Positions 1 to 9,625 are shown, counted from the stretch's first letter. The stretch: DNA of 64,000 bases from an uncultured Pseudovibrio sp. (GCA_947496145.1 CANMBS010000013.1:53842-117841), one strand, 5' to 3'. The notes: a model not told the origin generated them from the sequence alone. Made by a program: numbers and translations.

Positions 1-179
1 TATTTCAGGCGCTCTACACGTCAGGACATACGGACAACAACCTATGCTTTTATTATGCCTCGCCCACTGGAAAGAATTATCTGTTTACCGGCGATACGAT
101 CTATCTGGATAATGACCGCTTCAAAACTCTGGTGATGTCCCGAGATGGTGGCGACGAGCGAGAACTCACAGGCCAATGA
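1..179 (+). CDS. Metallo-beta-lactamase-fold hydrolase, C-terminal end (partial)
   Basis: The reading frame is open from the window edge (first full codon at base 3) to a TGA at 177-179 and encodes about 58 residues. It contains TSGHTDNN followed about 20 residues later by LFTGDTIYLD, which resembles the third-histidine loop and the metal-bridging aspartate (GDT) of MBL-fold hydrolases. In the family I would expect more than the 25 residues seen after GDT, including a last histidine ligand, so the protein may be naturally short or cut at its C-terminus. The gene converges on the sugar-transporter ATPase gene. Substrate cannot be told. Confidence 0.6.
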   Translation, partial: FQALYTSGHTDNNLCFYYASPTGKNYLFTGDTIYLDNDRFKTLVMSRDGGDERELTGQ

Positions 180-180
180 G

Positions 181-206
181 GAGCCGGAGTGACCACCCCC
201 CGGCTC
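181..206. terminator. Inverted repeat between convergent genes
   Basis: GAGCCGG at 181-187 pairs perfectly with CCGGCTC at 200-206, with a 12-nt loop. It sits directly after the stop of the MBL-fold gene and 24 nt past the end of the leftward ABC ATPase gene. Position suggests a terminator serving both directions, although there is only a weak T-rich stretch on the + side. Confidence 0.5.
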
Positions 207-229
207 TTCGAAGTTACTTTTCTTATGAA

Positions 230-1345
230 TTATGCGATGCGCATTTCAGAGGATGGATCAAACGGGATTGCTTTATCCATGTTGATCGCGAAGGGTACGT
301 TCTGACCAGCTGCAACCTGTGCATCTGCACGCATACGCGCATTGCAGTCTTTCCCGCCCAAAGAAGACATCACGTAGGTGTCAGAACCAGCTGGTTCGGT
401 GACGATAACGCGGTTGGTGATCTGTTCGATATGCCTGGCCTTACGGTCTGCCCCTTCCGGATCAGTAATCGCTTCCGGGCGGATACCCAGAGTGATTTCC
501 TTCTGATCAAACCCTTTGAGGGCTTCAGTCGGATTAGAGAATCTCAAGTTCACCTGCTCACTTAAGCCTGTAGAGAGCTGCGCAAAGATGCCGTCCCCAT
601 TGGAAACAACTTTTGCAGGCACCAGATTCATGCTTGGGGAGCCCATAAAGCTGGCCACAAACAAGTTTGCAGGCGCGTCATAGATCTCTTTTGGTGTGCC
701 AAGTTGCTGAACGTAACCGCCATTCATCACGGCGATGCGTGTGGACAGCGTCATTGCTTCGATCTGGTCGTGTGTCACGTAAACGATCGTTGTGCCAAGC
801 TTCTGGTGCAGCTTCTTGATCTCTGTACGCATATCAACGCGCAGTTTTGCATCAAGATTGGAGAGCGGCTCATCGAATAGGAACACGTCGGGGTCACGCA
901 CAAGCGCACGGCCCATGGCAACACGCTGGCGCTGGCCGCCTGAGAGCTGGCCCGGTTTACGGTTCAGCAATGGCTTGATCTGAAGCATCTCAGCAACTTC
1001 ATTCATTGCCTTTTCACGCTCAGGCTTGGCAGTACCATGCATTTCCAGCCCAAATGTGATGTTCTGGCCAACGGTCATATTCGGGTACAGTGCGTAGGAC
1101 TGGAACACCATGGCGATGTTACGCTTAGACGGGTGAACCCCGTTCATAGTCTGCCCTTTAATGGAGATGGTGCCGGAAGTGATATTCTCCAGACCGGCAA
1201 TCATGTTGAGCAGAGTGGATTTACCGCAACCGGACGGCCCGACGAGAACGAGGAATTCCCCCTCTTCCACGTCGATATCGATGTTGCGCAGCACCTTTGT
1301 AGAGCCGTAAGACTTGGTCGCGTTGTTGATTTTTAAAAAGCTCAT
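230..1345 (-). CDS. Sugar ABC importer ATP-binding subunit (MalK/UgpC type)
   Basis: This 371-residue protein is the motor of a carbohydrate ABC importer. It has Walker A GPSGCGKST (about residue 37), signature LSGGQRQR (about 134), Walker B VFLFDEP and the switch histidine in VTHDQ (about 191), followed by a C-terminal TOBE-like regulatory domain of about 130 residues as in MalK, UgpC and AglK. It is the last gene of a leftward operon: binding protein, two permeases, ATPase, with only 5 nt between it and the upstream permease. The ATPase gives no substrate information. Automatic pipelines often call this family UgpC, but the binding protein points to a hexose rather than glycerol-3-phosphate. 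Confidence 0.93.
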   Translation of the reverse strand: MSFLKINNATKSYGSTKVLRNIDIDVEEGEFLVLVGPSGCGKSTLLNMIAGLENITSGTISIKGQTMNGVHPSKRNIAMVFQSYALYPNMTVGQNITFGLEMHGTAKPEREKAMNEVAEMLQIKPLLNRKPGQLSGGQRQRVAMGRALVRDPDVFLFDEPLSNLDAKLRVDMRTEIKKLHQKLGTTIVYVTHDQIEAMTLSTRIAVMNGGYVQQLGTPKEIYDAPANLFVASFMGSPSMNLVPAKVVSNGDGIFAQLSTGLSEQVNLRFSNPTEALKGFDQKEITLGIRPEAITDPEGADRKARHIEQITNRVIVTEPAGSDTYVMSSLGGKDCNARMRADAQVAAGQNVPFAINMDKAIPFDPSSEMRIA

Positions 1346-1350
1346 AGGAC

Positions 1351-2232
1351 TTATCCCTTCACCGATCCGGCCATCAGGCCTCTTACGAAGTAGCGGCCAG
1401 CCACGATGTACACGAGCAGTGTAGGCAATGCGGCGATGATCGCTCCGGCAAAATGAACATTATATTCTTTGACGCCCGTTGAAGAGCTGACGAGGTTGTT
1501 CAGAGCAACAGTCATTGGCTGACTGTCAAGGTCCGCAAAGGACGCACCAAACAGGAAGTCATTCCAGATGTTTGTAAACTGCCAGATGACAGAGACCACG
1601 ATGATTGGGCCTGAGCTTGGCAACATAATGCGCCAGAAGATTCGGAAGAACCCTGCCCCATCAATCTGCGCTGCGCGGATCAGCTCTGTTGGAAACACCT
1701 GATAATAGTTTCTGAAGTACAGCGTAGTGAAGCCAAGACCGTAGACCACATGCACCAGAACAAGACCCGGTGTGGAACCCGCGATGCCAAGGAAGCCAAG
1801 AACTCGTGCCATCGGGATCAGAACGATCTGGAACGGAATGAAGCAGGCAAACAGCATCAGGCCGAACAGAATGGTGTCTCCCTTAAAACGCCATTTGGTC
1901 AGGACGTAACCATTCAAAGCCCCCAGAACGGTTGAGATCGCGACTGCCGGGAACACCATCTTCAGGGAATTCCAGAAATAAGGCTTCAAACCTGTTGCTT
2001 CAACGCCGACCTGAGCACTGTTCCAGGCCTTTAGCCACGGTTCTAAGGTAAAGACCTGCGGTAACGACATCATGTTACCACCTGTGATCTCAGAGAGCGG
2101 CTTTACGGAGTTGATGACCATAATGCCAAATGGCAACAGATAAAACAGTGCGAACAGGATCAGTAGCAGGTAGATAAATGTGCGTGTAATACGGCCCGTG
2201 TTGATGGCAGTTTCTGTCGAGGCTACGGACAT
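1351..2232 (-). CDS. Sugar ABC importer inner-membrane permease (MalG/GtsC type)
   Basis: This 293-residue membrane protein belongs to the MalG side of carbohydrate permeases. It has six predicted hydrophobic segments: an N-terminal one at about residues 16-37, then a periplasmic loop of about 50 residues, then five more. The cytoplasmic EAA loop, which contacts the ATPase, is visible as AAQIDGAGFFRIFWRIMLP at about residue 187. Its ATG overlaps the last base of the preceding permease gene, so the two are probably translationally coupled. It should pair with the 2232-3173 permease as a heterodimer. Confidence 0.92.
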   Translation of the reverse strand: MSVASTETAINTGRITRTFIYLLLILFALFYLLPFGIMVINSVKPLSEITGGNMMSLPQVFTLEPWLKAWNSAQVGVEATGLKPYFWNSLKMVFPAVAISTVLGALNGYVLTKWRFKGDTILFGLMLFACFIPFQIVLIPMARVLGFLGIAGSTPGLVLVHVVYGLGFTTLYFRNYYQVFPTELIRAAQIDGAGFFRIFWRIMLPSSGPIIVVSVIWQFTNIWNDFLFGASFADLDSQPMTVALNNLVSSSTGVKEYNVHFAGAIIAALPTLLVYIVAGRYFVRGLMAGSVKG

Positions 2233-3173
2233 TATTTCTTCTCCCGCAGTTCGGCATAAAGATACGGCACCATGATCGCAGCGATGGTCATGAGCATGAT
2301 CACAGCAGAACTGGCACCGATGCCCATCTGGTTGCGCGTGAAGGTGTAGGAGTACATGAAGGTTGCGGGTACTTCAGTTGCACGGCCCGGTCCACCACCT
2401 GTCAGAGCTACGACAAGGTCATAGGACTTAATGGCAAGGTGAGACAGGATCACGAATGCGGACAGGAATGCGGGGCGCAGCTGGGGGATGATGATGCGGC
2501 GGTACATGTTCCAGTTGGAGGCACCATCGATCTGGGCTGCTTTGAGAACTTCGTTGTCGATACCACGCAGGCCAGCAAGGAACATGGCCATAACGAAGCC
2601 ACTTGTTTGCCAGACGGCAGCAATCACGACGGTATAGATTGCAAAGTCGCGGTTCTTGATCCAGTCAAACTGGAAGCTCTCCCAGCCCCACAAATGCATA
2701 GTGTGTTCAAGGCCGATGCCCGGATCGAGGAACCATTTCCAGGCCGTACCAGTCACGATGAAACTGAGCGCCATGGGATACAGGAAGATTGGGCGCAAGA
2801 AGCCTTCACCACGGATCTTCTGGTCCAGAAAAATCGCAAGACTCAGGCCAATGGCCGTACAGATTGCAATGTACAGACCGGCGAAGATGCCGAGGTTTTT
2901 GATGGCAATGGACCAATGCCGGAGCCGGAACAGCTTTTCATAGTTCTCCAGTCCTACCCAGTCATAAACTGGCAGAATGCGGCTTCCGGTGAAGGAGAGG
3001 TATACGGAGAAAATAATGAATCCGTAGACGAAGACCAGAATCAAAGCCAAAGAGGGTGAAAGCACCAGTTTGGGAATGAGATTTTGTAGTCTTGTCCGCA
3101 AGTCCGGTTTAACTGCCGTTGGCGTCGCGTAGTCAGCGGCCATAGCAACGGATGAAGTGGTCTGGTCGACCAT
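2232..3173 (-). CDS. Sugar ABC importer inner-membrane permease (MalF/GtsB type)
   Basis: This 313-residue MalF-like permease has a cytoplasmic N-terminus of about 30 residues, six predicted membrane segments and an EAA loop, AAQIDGASNWNMYRRIIIP, at about residue 212. It contains none of the large periplasmic insert of E. coli MalF, as is usual for GtsB/AglF-type proteins. It lies 67 nt downstream of the binding-protein gene. The ATG at 3171-3173 follows a purine-rich GGGGGCAGGG. Confidence 0.92.
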   Translation of the reverse strand: MVDQTTSSVAMAADYATPTAVKPDLRTRLQNLIPKLVLSPSLALILVFVYGFIIFSVYLSFTGSRILPVYDWVGLENYEKLFRLRHWSIAIKNLGIFAGLYIAICTAIGLSLAIFLDQKIRGEGFLRPIFLYPMALSFIVTGTAWKWFLDPGIGLEHTMHLWGWESFQFDWIKNRDFAIYTVVIAAVWQTSGFVMAMFLAGLRGIDNEVLKAAQIDGASNWNMYRRIIIPQLRPAFLSAFVILSHLAIKSYDLVVALTGGGPGRATEVPATFMYSYTFTRNQMGIGASSAVIMLMTIAAIMVPYLYAELREKK

Positions 3174-3240
3174 GATCCCTGCCCCCAGATAATACGTTGC
3201 TTTGGGAAAAATGGGGCCAGTACACCGGCCCCACTTATAA

Positions 3241-4491
3241 TTACTTCGCGATGGAGACAGCGTCTACCAGCTCTTCAACAGCGGTAGCGGAGTCGTATTC
3301 ACCGTTAAAGTGTGCGGTTACAACGTCATAAATGGCGTTTTTCACGGATGCAGGTACAGAGTAGCCGTGTGCCATGGAACCGAAGAGGTTACCGCTTGCA
3401 GCAGCTGCAGACAGGTCTTTCATGCCCTGTTTTGCACATGCATCAAACGCTTCGTCGGAAACGTCGGTACGTGCAGGAACGGACCCCTTCACCACGTTAA
3501 ACGCAGACTGGAACGATGGAGACAGGATCGCGCTTGCCAGAGCTGCCTGCTCTTTGGAAACAGAGCCACCCTGATCGAACATTGCAAACTGGTCTGCGTT
3601 GAAAGTGACCTGTTTCTGGGTCCCCGGGAAGCGGAAGCAGAGGAAGTCTTCGTCCGGTTTTTTGCCAGCGCCGAGGAACTCACCTTTTGCCCAGTCGCCC
3701 ATCATCTGAAAGCCTGCTTCGCCATTGATTACCATTGCAGTTGCAAGGTTCCAGTCACGGCCCGAGAAGTTCTCATCAACATTCGCGCGCAGGACTGCCA
3801 TGCGGTCGAACGCTTCTTTCATGGTGTCGGAACCAAGAGTGGTTTCGTCCAGGTCGATGAGTGCAGCCTTATAGAAGTCCGGGCCACCCGTGCTCATGAC
3901 AATTGCGTCGAACAGAGTTGCGTCCTGCCAGGCCTGACCACCGTGTGCCAGTGGTGTTACGCCAGCTGCTTTCAGCTTATCAAGCGCTGCGGTGAACTCT
4001 TCCCAAGTGGTTGGTGCAGCAATACCGTGCTTGTCCAGCACTGCTTTGTTTGCCCATACCCAGTTGGTGGAGTGTACGTTCACTGGCGCAGCGATCCATT
4101 TGCCATCGTACTTCGCAAAACGCTGAAGAGCTTCCGGAATAACTTTATCCCAGCCTTCTTTTGCAGCAACTTCATTCAGGTCAGCCAGAGCGCCTTCTTT
4201 CGCCCAGTCCTGAATGTCGAAACCCAGCATCTGCACTGCAGTTGGTGCATTGTTTGCAGTGACACGAGCACGCAGAACTGTCATAGCGGCAACACCGCTA
4301 CCACCTGCAACAGGCATATCTGCCCAACCGATGCCCTGAGATTCCAAATCTTCCTTGAGAACGTTAAGCGCAGCTGCTTCACCACCTGAAGTCCACCAGT
4401 GCAGCACTTCTACGTCTGCTGCCAAAGATGTACCTGCGGTTGCTGCCAGCAACGCCAGAGCGGATGTGGTTTTCACTAGTAGCTTGTGCAT
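3241..4491 (-). CDS. Periplasmic sugar-binding protein of ABC importer (glucose/mannose type)
   Basis: This binding protein captures sugar in the periplasm and delivers it to the two permeases. I chose the ATG at 4491 over the upstream in-frame ATG at 4509 because GGGAGG lies 7 nt before it and translation then begins with a normal Sec signal peptide ([16 protein letters not shown], cleavage near SLAAD). The mature start [15 protein letters not shown] and the stretches [26 protein letters not shown] and [15 protein letters not shown] closely recall GtsA-type glucose-binding proteins of Pseudomonas (from memory). It is first in the operon and its promoter faces the LacI gene. The exact hexose is not determined. 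Confidence 0.92.
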   Translation of the reverse strand: MHKLLVKTTSALALLAATAGTSLAADVEVLHWWTSGGEAAALNVLKEDLESQGIGWADMPVAGGSGVAAMTVLRARVTANNAPTAVQMLGFDIQDWAKEGALADLNEVAAKEGWDKVIPEALQRFAKYDGKWIAAPVNVHSTNWVWANKAVLDKHGIAAPTTWEEFTAALDKLKAAGVTPLAHGGQAWQDATLFDAIVMSTGGPDFYKAALIDLDETTLGSDTMKEAFDRMAVLRANVDENFSGRDWNLATAMVINGEAGFQMMGDWAKGEFLGAGKKPDEDFLCFRFPGTQKQVTFNADQFAMFDQGGSVSKEQAALASAILSPSFQSAFNVVKGSVPARTDVSDEAFDACAKQGMKDLSAAAASGNLFGSMAHGYSVPASVKNAIYDVVTAHFNGEYDSATAVEELVDAVSIAK

Positions 4492-4548
4492 GTGTTGCCT
4501 CCCGATCACAACTTAAATTTCTACACAAAAATACGACTAACATATCAC

Positions 4549-4562
4549 TTATAACGTTATAA
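4549..4562. promoter_or_regulatory. LacI-family operator candidate, perfect palindrome
   Basis: TTATAACGTTATAA is a perfect 14-bp palindrome with a central CG, the form usual for LacI-family operators. It lies 58 nt upstream of the binding-protein start and 135 nt upstream of the lacI-type gene, within the divergent control region. It is the likely binding site of the adjacent repressor. Confidence 0.65.
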
Positions 4563-4642
4563 ATATCAGTTCTGTCAATGCCAAAAGTGAAGCCATTGAC
4601 TTGAATGATCTTTTTTGTATCAAATGTTACGTGAAGACAATA

Positions 4643-4656
4643 TTGCATCGTTATAA
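4643..4656. promoter_or_regulatory. Second, imperfect LacI operator candidate
   Basis: TTGCATCGTTATAA keeps the right half (CGTTATAA) of the 4549-4562 palindrome exactly and 4 of 7 bases of the left half. It is 41 nt before the regulator start, so it could give autoregulation or a repression loop of about 94 bp with the first site. Confidence 0.4.
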
Positions 4657-4696
4657 CAAAAATTCAGGTGACTTGCATAAGGTAAGCTAGATTTAC

Positions 4697-5755
4697 ATGC
4701 CGACAAAAAAGCCAGGAAACTCCTCCTCTCAACCGACCTCGAAGCCTACTCAGAAGACAATTGCAGAGATCACTGGTCTTGCGGTGACAACTGTTTCCCG
4801 GGCGCTCAAGGGAGATGACAAGATTGCACAGGCCACCCGCCTGCGCGTAAATAAAGTTGCAGATGAGATTGGCTATTTTCCAGACCCGGCGGCACAGCGA
4901 CTACGCACTGGAAAGACCAAAATTGTTTCCCTGATACTCGACCCTCACAACGAGATTCTTGGATTTGGAAATTCTCTGATCACTGGCGTTGCGCACAGAT
5001 TAGCTTCTACCGACTACCATCTGAATATCACTCCGCAGTTCCTTCAGGAGGATCCCATGGAACCGGTGGAGCATATTGTACGCAACAGACTGGCTGATGG
5101 CCTTATCCTTTCAAGAACCTGCCCATTTGATGAGCGTGTACGCTTCTTGCGGGAGCGCAACTTTCCTTTTGCCACGCATGGACGGACTGAGTTTGGCTAT
5201 CAACATTCTTATGTGGACTATGACAATGAGAAATTCGCATATGAATCGGTCTTGCGACTGATGCAAAAAGGACGTCGGCGCATTTGCATAATTTTACCCC
5301 CGGCCCAGTTCACATTCTGCCAGCATCTGAATTATGGCTATATGCGTGCAATCCGGCAGCAGGGGCTGGACTGTCATATTCCCAAGGGCATTACACTCGA
5401 CTCGGACATGCCAGAGGTTTTTGAGTGGGCGCAGTCCATTGTTCAACAAGAGAATGCTCCAGATGGCTTTATCTGTCCGGGTGAGACATCATTCCTTGCC
5501 ATTGCAAATGCCTATCGTCAGGCAGGAAAGGAGCGAGGCCGGGATTTTGATGCGGTTGTGAAGTCAAGCTCCACCACCCTCAACCAGATTGATCCTCATA
5601 TTGATACGATCAATGAAGACATTCAGGAGGCAGGTCTGTTGCTGGCAACAAACCTGTTAAAAGCCATGGAGCAGCCGGAAGGTCCCTTTGCTCAGACCAT
5701 TCAAAATCCTGAAATTACGTTTGAACCACTGAAGACCAACAGAACTGATCGCTAA
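4697..5755 (+). CDS. LacI-family transcriptional repressor of the sugar importer
   Basis: This 352-residue protein has an N-terminal helix-turn-helix at residues 21-37 (TIAEITGLAVTTVSRAL), a hinge helix around PAAQRLRTGKT, and a periplasmic-binding-protein-like sensor domain for the remaining 270 residues. The first 20 residues are polar and likely disordered. It is divergent from the sugar-transport operon and shares with it the palindrome at 4549-4562, so local repression relieved by the transported sugar is the expected mode. AglR-like regulators of rhizobial glycoside transporters have this arrangement. Its stop codon overlaps that of the HD-domain gene on the other strand. Confidence 0.9.
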   Translation: MPTKKPGNSSSQPTSKPTQKTIAEITGLAVTTVSRALKGDDKIAQATRLRVNKVADEIGYFPDPAAQRLRTGKTKIVSLILDPHNEILGFGNSLITGVAHRLASTDYHLNITPQFLQEDPMEPVEHIVRNRLADGLILSRTCPFDERVRFLRERNFPFATHGRTEFGYQHSYVDYDNEKFAYESVLRLMQKGRRRICIILPPAQFTFCQHLNYGYMRAIRQQGLDCHIPKGITLDSDMPEVFEWAQSIVQQENAPDGFICPGETSFLAIANAYRQAGKERGRDFDAVVKSSSTTLNQIDPHIDTINEDIQEAGLLLATNLLKAMEQPEGPFAQTIQNPEITFEPLKTNRTDR

Positions 5756-6444
5756 GAGTGAGACAGTGCGGTCTCTTCATCAATCCAGAGTTCATTTTCA
5801 ACCGGATAAGTGAAGCCTGTTTCATTTGCCAGTTGCTTTAAAAAAGCAATCATGAAGTCAGTGCGTTCACGAGCGACCTGCCGTCCCTCTTCTGTCTGCA
5901 TGGTCTTGTGAAGCTTTAGCAACTTCAACGCGAAATGATCAACCCCGTATGACTTATCATCAAGTTTGCGGTGTTCTGCAAACAGATCACCACCATGGAA
6001 GAGATTGGAATCCATAGCTTTTGCAATGTAGAAGGTCCGCGCGATGCCAATTGCACCCAGAGATTCTAACCTATCTGCATCCTGCAATATTTTTGCTTCA
6101 ATGCTCTGCGGAGTAAGGCTGGCAGAAAAACTATGAGCTTCTATCGCGTGCTTGATCTGATCAATTTTCATTGAGCTTACACCCAACTCACGAAGGATTG
6201 GCTCTGCAGCATCTGCCGAGTATCTGGAGGCTTTTGAGCGGTCAGGTGAATTCTTGGGGACATTCACCAGATCATGCAGGTAGGCAGCAGCAATGAGTAC
6301 TTCTTTATCCCCTTCACCCCGGCGTTCTGCGATTTCCAGAGCGGCCAATTTTACCCGGCGTGCGTGGTAAACATCATGACTGGCATCCTCACTGCCATCA
6401 TGGGCTTTCAGTGCGGTTTCCAGTTTCTTCTCAAACTCAATCAT
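5752..6444 (-). CDS. HD-domain phosphohydrolase (YedJ-like)
   Basis: This 230-residue soluble protein carries the HD metal-binding pattern: histidine in HDVYHARRV (about residue 23-27), the HD pair in AAYLHDLV (about 57) and a late aspartate in LQDADRLE (about 122), followed by a helical C-terminal half. The family resembles E. coli YedJ, a presumed nucleotide or phosphate-ester hydrolase with no settled substrate. It is convergent with the LacI gene (stop codons overlap by 4 nt) and its only upstream neighbour in the same direction is the phosphatase gene 152 nt away, so it may be monocistronic. Confidence 0.85.
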   Translation of the reverse strand: MIEFEKKLETALKAHDGSEDASHDVYHARRVKLAALEIAERRGEGDKEVLIAAAYLHDLVNVPKNSPDRSKASRYSADAAEPILRELGVSSMKIDQIKHAIEAHSFSASLTPQSIEAKILQDADRLESLGAIGIARTFYIAKAMDSNLFHGGDLFAEHRKLDDKSYGVDHFALKLLKLHKTMQTEEGRQVARERTDFMIAFLKQLANETGFTYPVENELWIDEETALSHS

Positions 6445-6595
6445 AAAAACTCACAGTGCAGCTATGGGATGGCAAACTTAAGCCAATGCCACTTTCATTT
6501 CGAGTAGTCCATGAAGGTACCCCCCAGGATTTCGCAGATCACATGCTTCGCAAAACCCTCCATATTGTCTCTGCTGTTTTGGTAACACGCGAATA

Positions 6596-8086
6596 TTATT
6601 CCTTTCTGCTTGCCGCATAAGTCATAACGTTGAATATGTAATTCTGCTCAATTGTTCCCGTAAATAAGTGTGCCCACGGGCCTCTTGCGTAAAGCGCTAC
6701 ATCCTCACCTGAATGTGTCTCTGAAGCTATGGGAAGCAAGGACTGCTGCTTATAATCCGGACCCGTCGCCTCCTCCTGACTAATTACGGGGCGAGTACCA
6801 GTCCAGCTGTTTTCTTCTGTCAGAATTGAGCCTGGTCCATTTAAGTAGCCCGCTACTGAATATGGTTTACCATCAAGCATTAAGTTCAGTTCATCAGTGT
6901 GTTTGGTACCATTGTTGTCTATCCCCATGCACAGTCCGTTGATTGGAGATCCGCGCCCGCAATAGCCGTTGAAGGAAAGAGTATGTGCATGATCTGCGGT
7001 CACAATTATCAGCGTATCCTGATCACTTGTCATCTCTTCGGCCATGGCAACAGCTTCGGCAAAGGCTATGCCATCTGTGAGTGCCCGGTAGAGATTTCCG
7101 GCATGGTTCGCATGATCGATGCGTCCACCTTCAACAGTTAAATAGAAACCTTTTTCGTTATCTTTGAGTGCATTGATGGTCCATTTTACCATTTCGGCAA
7201 GAGATGGCTGGTTGGTGCGATCATATTCATATTGCATGTGACTGGCTGCAAAGACACCCAGTGCAGGTTTACCGGCTTTGACATCCAGAGCCTGAAATGA
7301 GGCTTCATCCCACGCATAGGTCGCTCCAAAGTCCTTTGCTTCCTTAATCAGATTGCGACCATCCCGACGGTTTCCCGGTGTGCCCTCAATTGTTTTCACC
7401 GTATCTGGAAGCATATAGCGCTGCCCTCCTCCCATCGCCACATTGATGGTTCCAGCTTTGATCTGATCAAGGAGCTGCACCGCGATATCAGGAACCTTAC
7501 ATCCTTCAGGCACTTTGGTATCGTCTTCAAACCGACGGCTGGCGACATGAGCATAAGCAGCGGCTGGTGTTGCATCTGTCAAACTGGTCGTTGTGATTAT
7601 ACCAACAGACTTCCCGGCGGCTGAGAGGGCTTCTGCGATGCTGGTAACACGAGCAGTTTCAACGGCAGAGCAGTCTCCTACATTTAGCGTTTCATCAACG
7701 CCCAGAACTCCGGCTTTGGTTTTTACTCCGGAATGAAAAGCTGTGGCGGTACCTGCTGAGTCTGGAGTTTGAGCGTTCACATTGTATGTTTTAACCAGTG
7801 CACCATAAGGAAATCTCTCTTGAGGGAGAACATTTTCTTCCCCTAACATATCCTTCTGCTGGCCTTGAAAAATGCGCGTGGCATAGTTGGTGGCGATCCC
7901 GTTTCCGTCTGCGATCATCAAAATGATATTCTTGGCGGGCTTTGTGATGGGTTGTTCAGCCAATCTTTTTTGAAGCTCGAACTCTGCCTCTTCGAACCAA
8001 TGATTGTTTTTTTGAGAAAACTCGACTTCTGCCAATGTGATGGTAGTGGAACAGGTTAACAGAACCGCAGCAAATGTCGCTCTCAT
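6596..8086 (-). CDS. Exported alkaline phosphatase (PhoA superfamily)
   Basis: This 496-residue enzyme releases phosphate from monoesters in the periplasm. It starts with a signal peptide (MRATFAAVLLTCSTTITLAE). The nucleophile is Ser110 in TPDSAGTATA; Asp60 in LMIADGNG, EGGRIDHANH, TADHAHTLSF and ETHSGEDVALYA supply metal ligands, all in the order of the family. ARGPWAHLF near the end is a family C-terminal signature. Four cysteines are present in the mature part. I found no convincing tandem Pho box in 8087-8300, so control by phosphate starvation is not shown by the sequence. Confidence 0.9.
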   Translation of the reverse strand: MRATFAAVLLTCSTTITLAEVEFSQKNNHWFEEAEFELQKRLAEQPITKPAKNIILMIADGNGIATNYATRIFQGQQKDMLGEENVLPQERFPYGALVKTYNVNAQTPDSAGTATAFHSGVKTKAGVLGVDETLNVGDCSAVETARVTSIAEALSAAGKSVGIITTTSLTDATPAAAYAHVASRRFEDDTKVPEGCKVPDIAVQLLDQIKAGTINVAMGGGQRYMLPDTVKTIEGTPGNRRDGRNLIKEAKDFGATYAWDEASFQALDVKAGKPALGVFAASHMQYEYDRTNQPSLAEMVKWTINALKDNEKGFYLTVEGGRIDHANHAGNLYRALTDGIAFAEAVAMAEEMTSDQDTLIIVTADHAHTLSFNGYCGRGSPINGLCMGIDNNGTKHTDELNLMLDGKPYSVAGYLNGPGSILTEENSWTGTRPVISQEEATGPDYKQQSLLPIASETHSGEDVALYARGPWAHLFTGTIEQNYIFNVMTYAASRKE

Positions 8087-8305
8087 CTCAAGCCCTCAAC
8101 AAGTGGTGTTTTGAAGGCTGGTGTAGTTTACAATTCTTAGGGATTGCTTTGGTGAACACACTGAATTCGAATTAGATTTCGCCTTGATTGCATCTAATGC
8201 CCTCGACTGCGACAATCCCGCGCAATACATAGTTTTATGTAGCCCTGACAGGCTTCGTGTTTCAAACTCGTCTTTTTGAGCTTGCGATCTTCGAAGGGGA
8301 ACGAT

Positions 8306-9625
8306 TTGAGCGAGATAGACGAATTACTGCCAGTTACAAACGAGAAGCAGCAATTTCCGGAGCATCCATTGCGTCAGGCAATTTTAGAAGAAGTGCATGC
8401 CCGACCATTTGTGCCAATCCACGGAGAATGGCAAATACGACAATATGCCTTTATGGTTGAACAAGATCAAAGGCAGCTTGAGAAGGATAAACTTTACCGT
8501 TTCATCAAGGATGAAACAGGCACCTCCTTTAACTCTGGCGAACACTACTTTCATCATGCCTTTGAGCAGTATTCATTGCGATGGGAACAGCATAGCGAGT
8601 TTTCAACCTATGCCATTGAGACAGCAGTTTCTGACAACGGGCACTCTCAAACCTCTTCAGAGAACTCTTTGTTTTTATTGGAAAAACTTGGAGCACCGGG
8701 GGAACTGATTGCCGCTGTCGAGCTCACGATCAAACAGACCGATCATGCTTTTTCTGAGGAGCTGCTCGATGGTTTTGATCCGTCGAGTCTCAGCATTTCA
8801 CGAGTGACTTCTGAACGTGCAACACTGGTGACAGATTTTCAGGCAAGTGAAGATGGTGTGATTTCCTTTCTCCTTCTCGATCATGGGCTTTCACCTCTTG
8901 AACTGGGAGCAACAGTGAGGCGTGTTCTGGAGCTGGAAACTTACAGAACTCTTTCCTTACTTGGACTTTATGAGGCCCGAAAGCAGCAAAAAATTGTAAG
9001 CCGTATTGAGCGAGAACTGGTACAAATTACCTCTCAGTTGCGCAATTCAGGGAGCCAGGAACCCAACTCATTGGCACATAATGAAGAATTGCTTGCGGAC
9101 TTATCTGCTCTTGCAGCAGATTTAGAGGCGGCGGCAATGGAAAGCCTGTTTCGCTTTGGTGCAACTCGTGCCTACTCTGACATCGTGCGGCGGAGGCTGG
9201 AAACACTTGGGGAAACGCATCTTTCAGGTTACGACATGATTGGTCGTTTTCTTAATCGCCGGCTTGCACCTGCTATGCAAACCTGCCGGGCAATTGAGGA
9301 GCGGCAGGCCAATTTATCGCGAAAACTAACCCGTGCCGTTGGATTACTGCGTGCTCGTGTGGATGTGGAATTAGAACGGCAGAACCGGGATCTTCTTAGT
9401 TCCATGGATCAGCGGGCAAAGTTTCAGTTACGTTTGCAGGAGACAGTGGAAGGTCTTTCTATTGCAGCCATCTCTTATTATGTCATCAGCCTGATTGGCT
9501 ATGCACTTAAGGGAGCGAAAGCTCTTGGGTCACCGCTCGATCCTGCCGTTGGAATGGCTGCCTCGGTTCCATTTGTAGTGGGTGTTCTGTGGTATTTCCT
9601 GAGAAAACTGAAAGCCAATCATTGA
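8306..9625 (+). CDS. DUF3422 family protein, C-terminally membrane-anchored
   Basis: The protein (about 439 residues) belongs to a family of unknown function common in Proteobacteria, recognised by HPLRQAILEEVHARPF near the N-terminus. It then has a mixed central part, a long helical stretch rich in Arg/Glu (residues about 300-390, possible coiled coil) and two C-terminal hydrophobic segments (AAISYYVISLIGYAL and VGMAASVPFVVGVLWYFL) ending in a basic tail. No ATG is available at the 5' end. I place the start at the TTG of 8306 because GAAGGGGAA lies 4 nt upstream; another TTG at 8276 is possible. A cytoplasmic body tethered to the membrane is inferred; the role is unknown. Confidence 0.85.
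   Translation: MSEIDELLPVTNEKQQFPEHPLRQAILEEVHARPFVPIHGEWQIRQYAFMVEQDQRQLEKDKLYRFIKDETGTSFNSGEHYFHHAFEQYSLRWEQHSEFSTYAIETAVSDNGHSQTSSENSLFLLEKLGAPGELIAAVELTIKQTDHAFSEELLDGFDPSSLSISRVTSERATLVTDFQASEDGVISFLLLDHGLSPLELGATVRRVLELETYRTLSLLGLYEARKQQKIVSRIERELVQITSQLRNSGSQEPNSLAHNEELLADLSALAADLEAAAMESLFRFGATRAYSDIVRRRLETLGETHLSGYDMIGRFLNRRLAPAMQTCRAIEERQANLSRKLTRAVGLLRARVDVELERQNRDLLSSMDQRAKFQLRLQETVEGLSIAAISYYVISLIGYALKGAKALGSPLDPAVGMAASVPFVVGVLWYFLRKLKANH

Noticed and set aside
3310..4389. Long ORF (359 codons) opposite the sugar-binding protein gene
   Set aside because: It lies fully antisense to a clear binding-protein gene, has Cys/His-rich low-sense composition, and no ribosome-binding site.
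8087..8300. Pho box for the alkaline phosphatase gene
   Set aside because: I looked for tandem CTGTCAT-like repeats on the minus strand and found none that fit.
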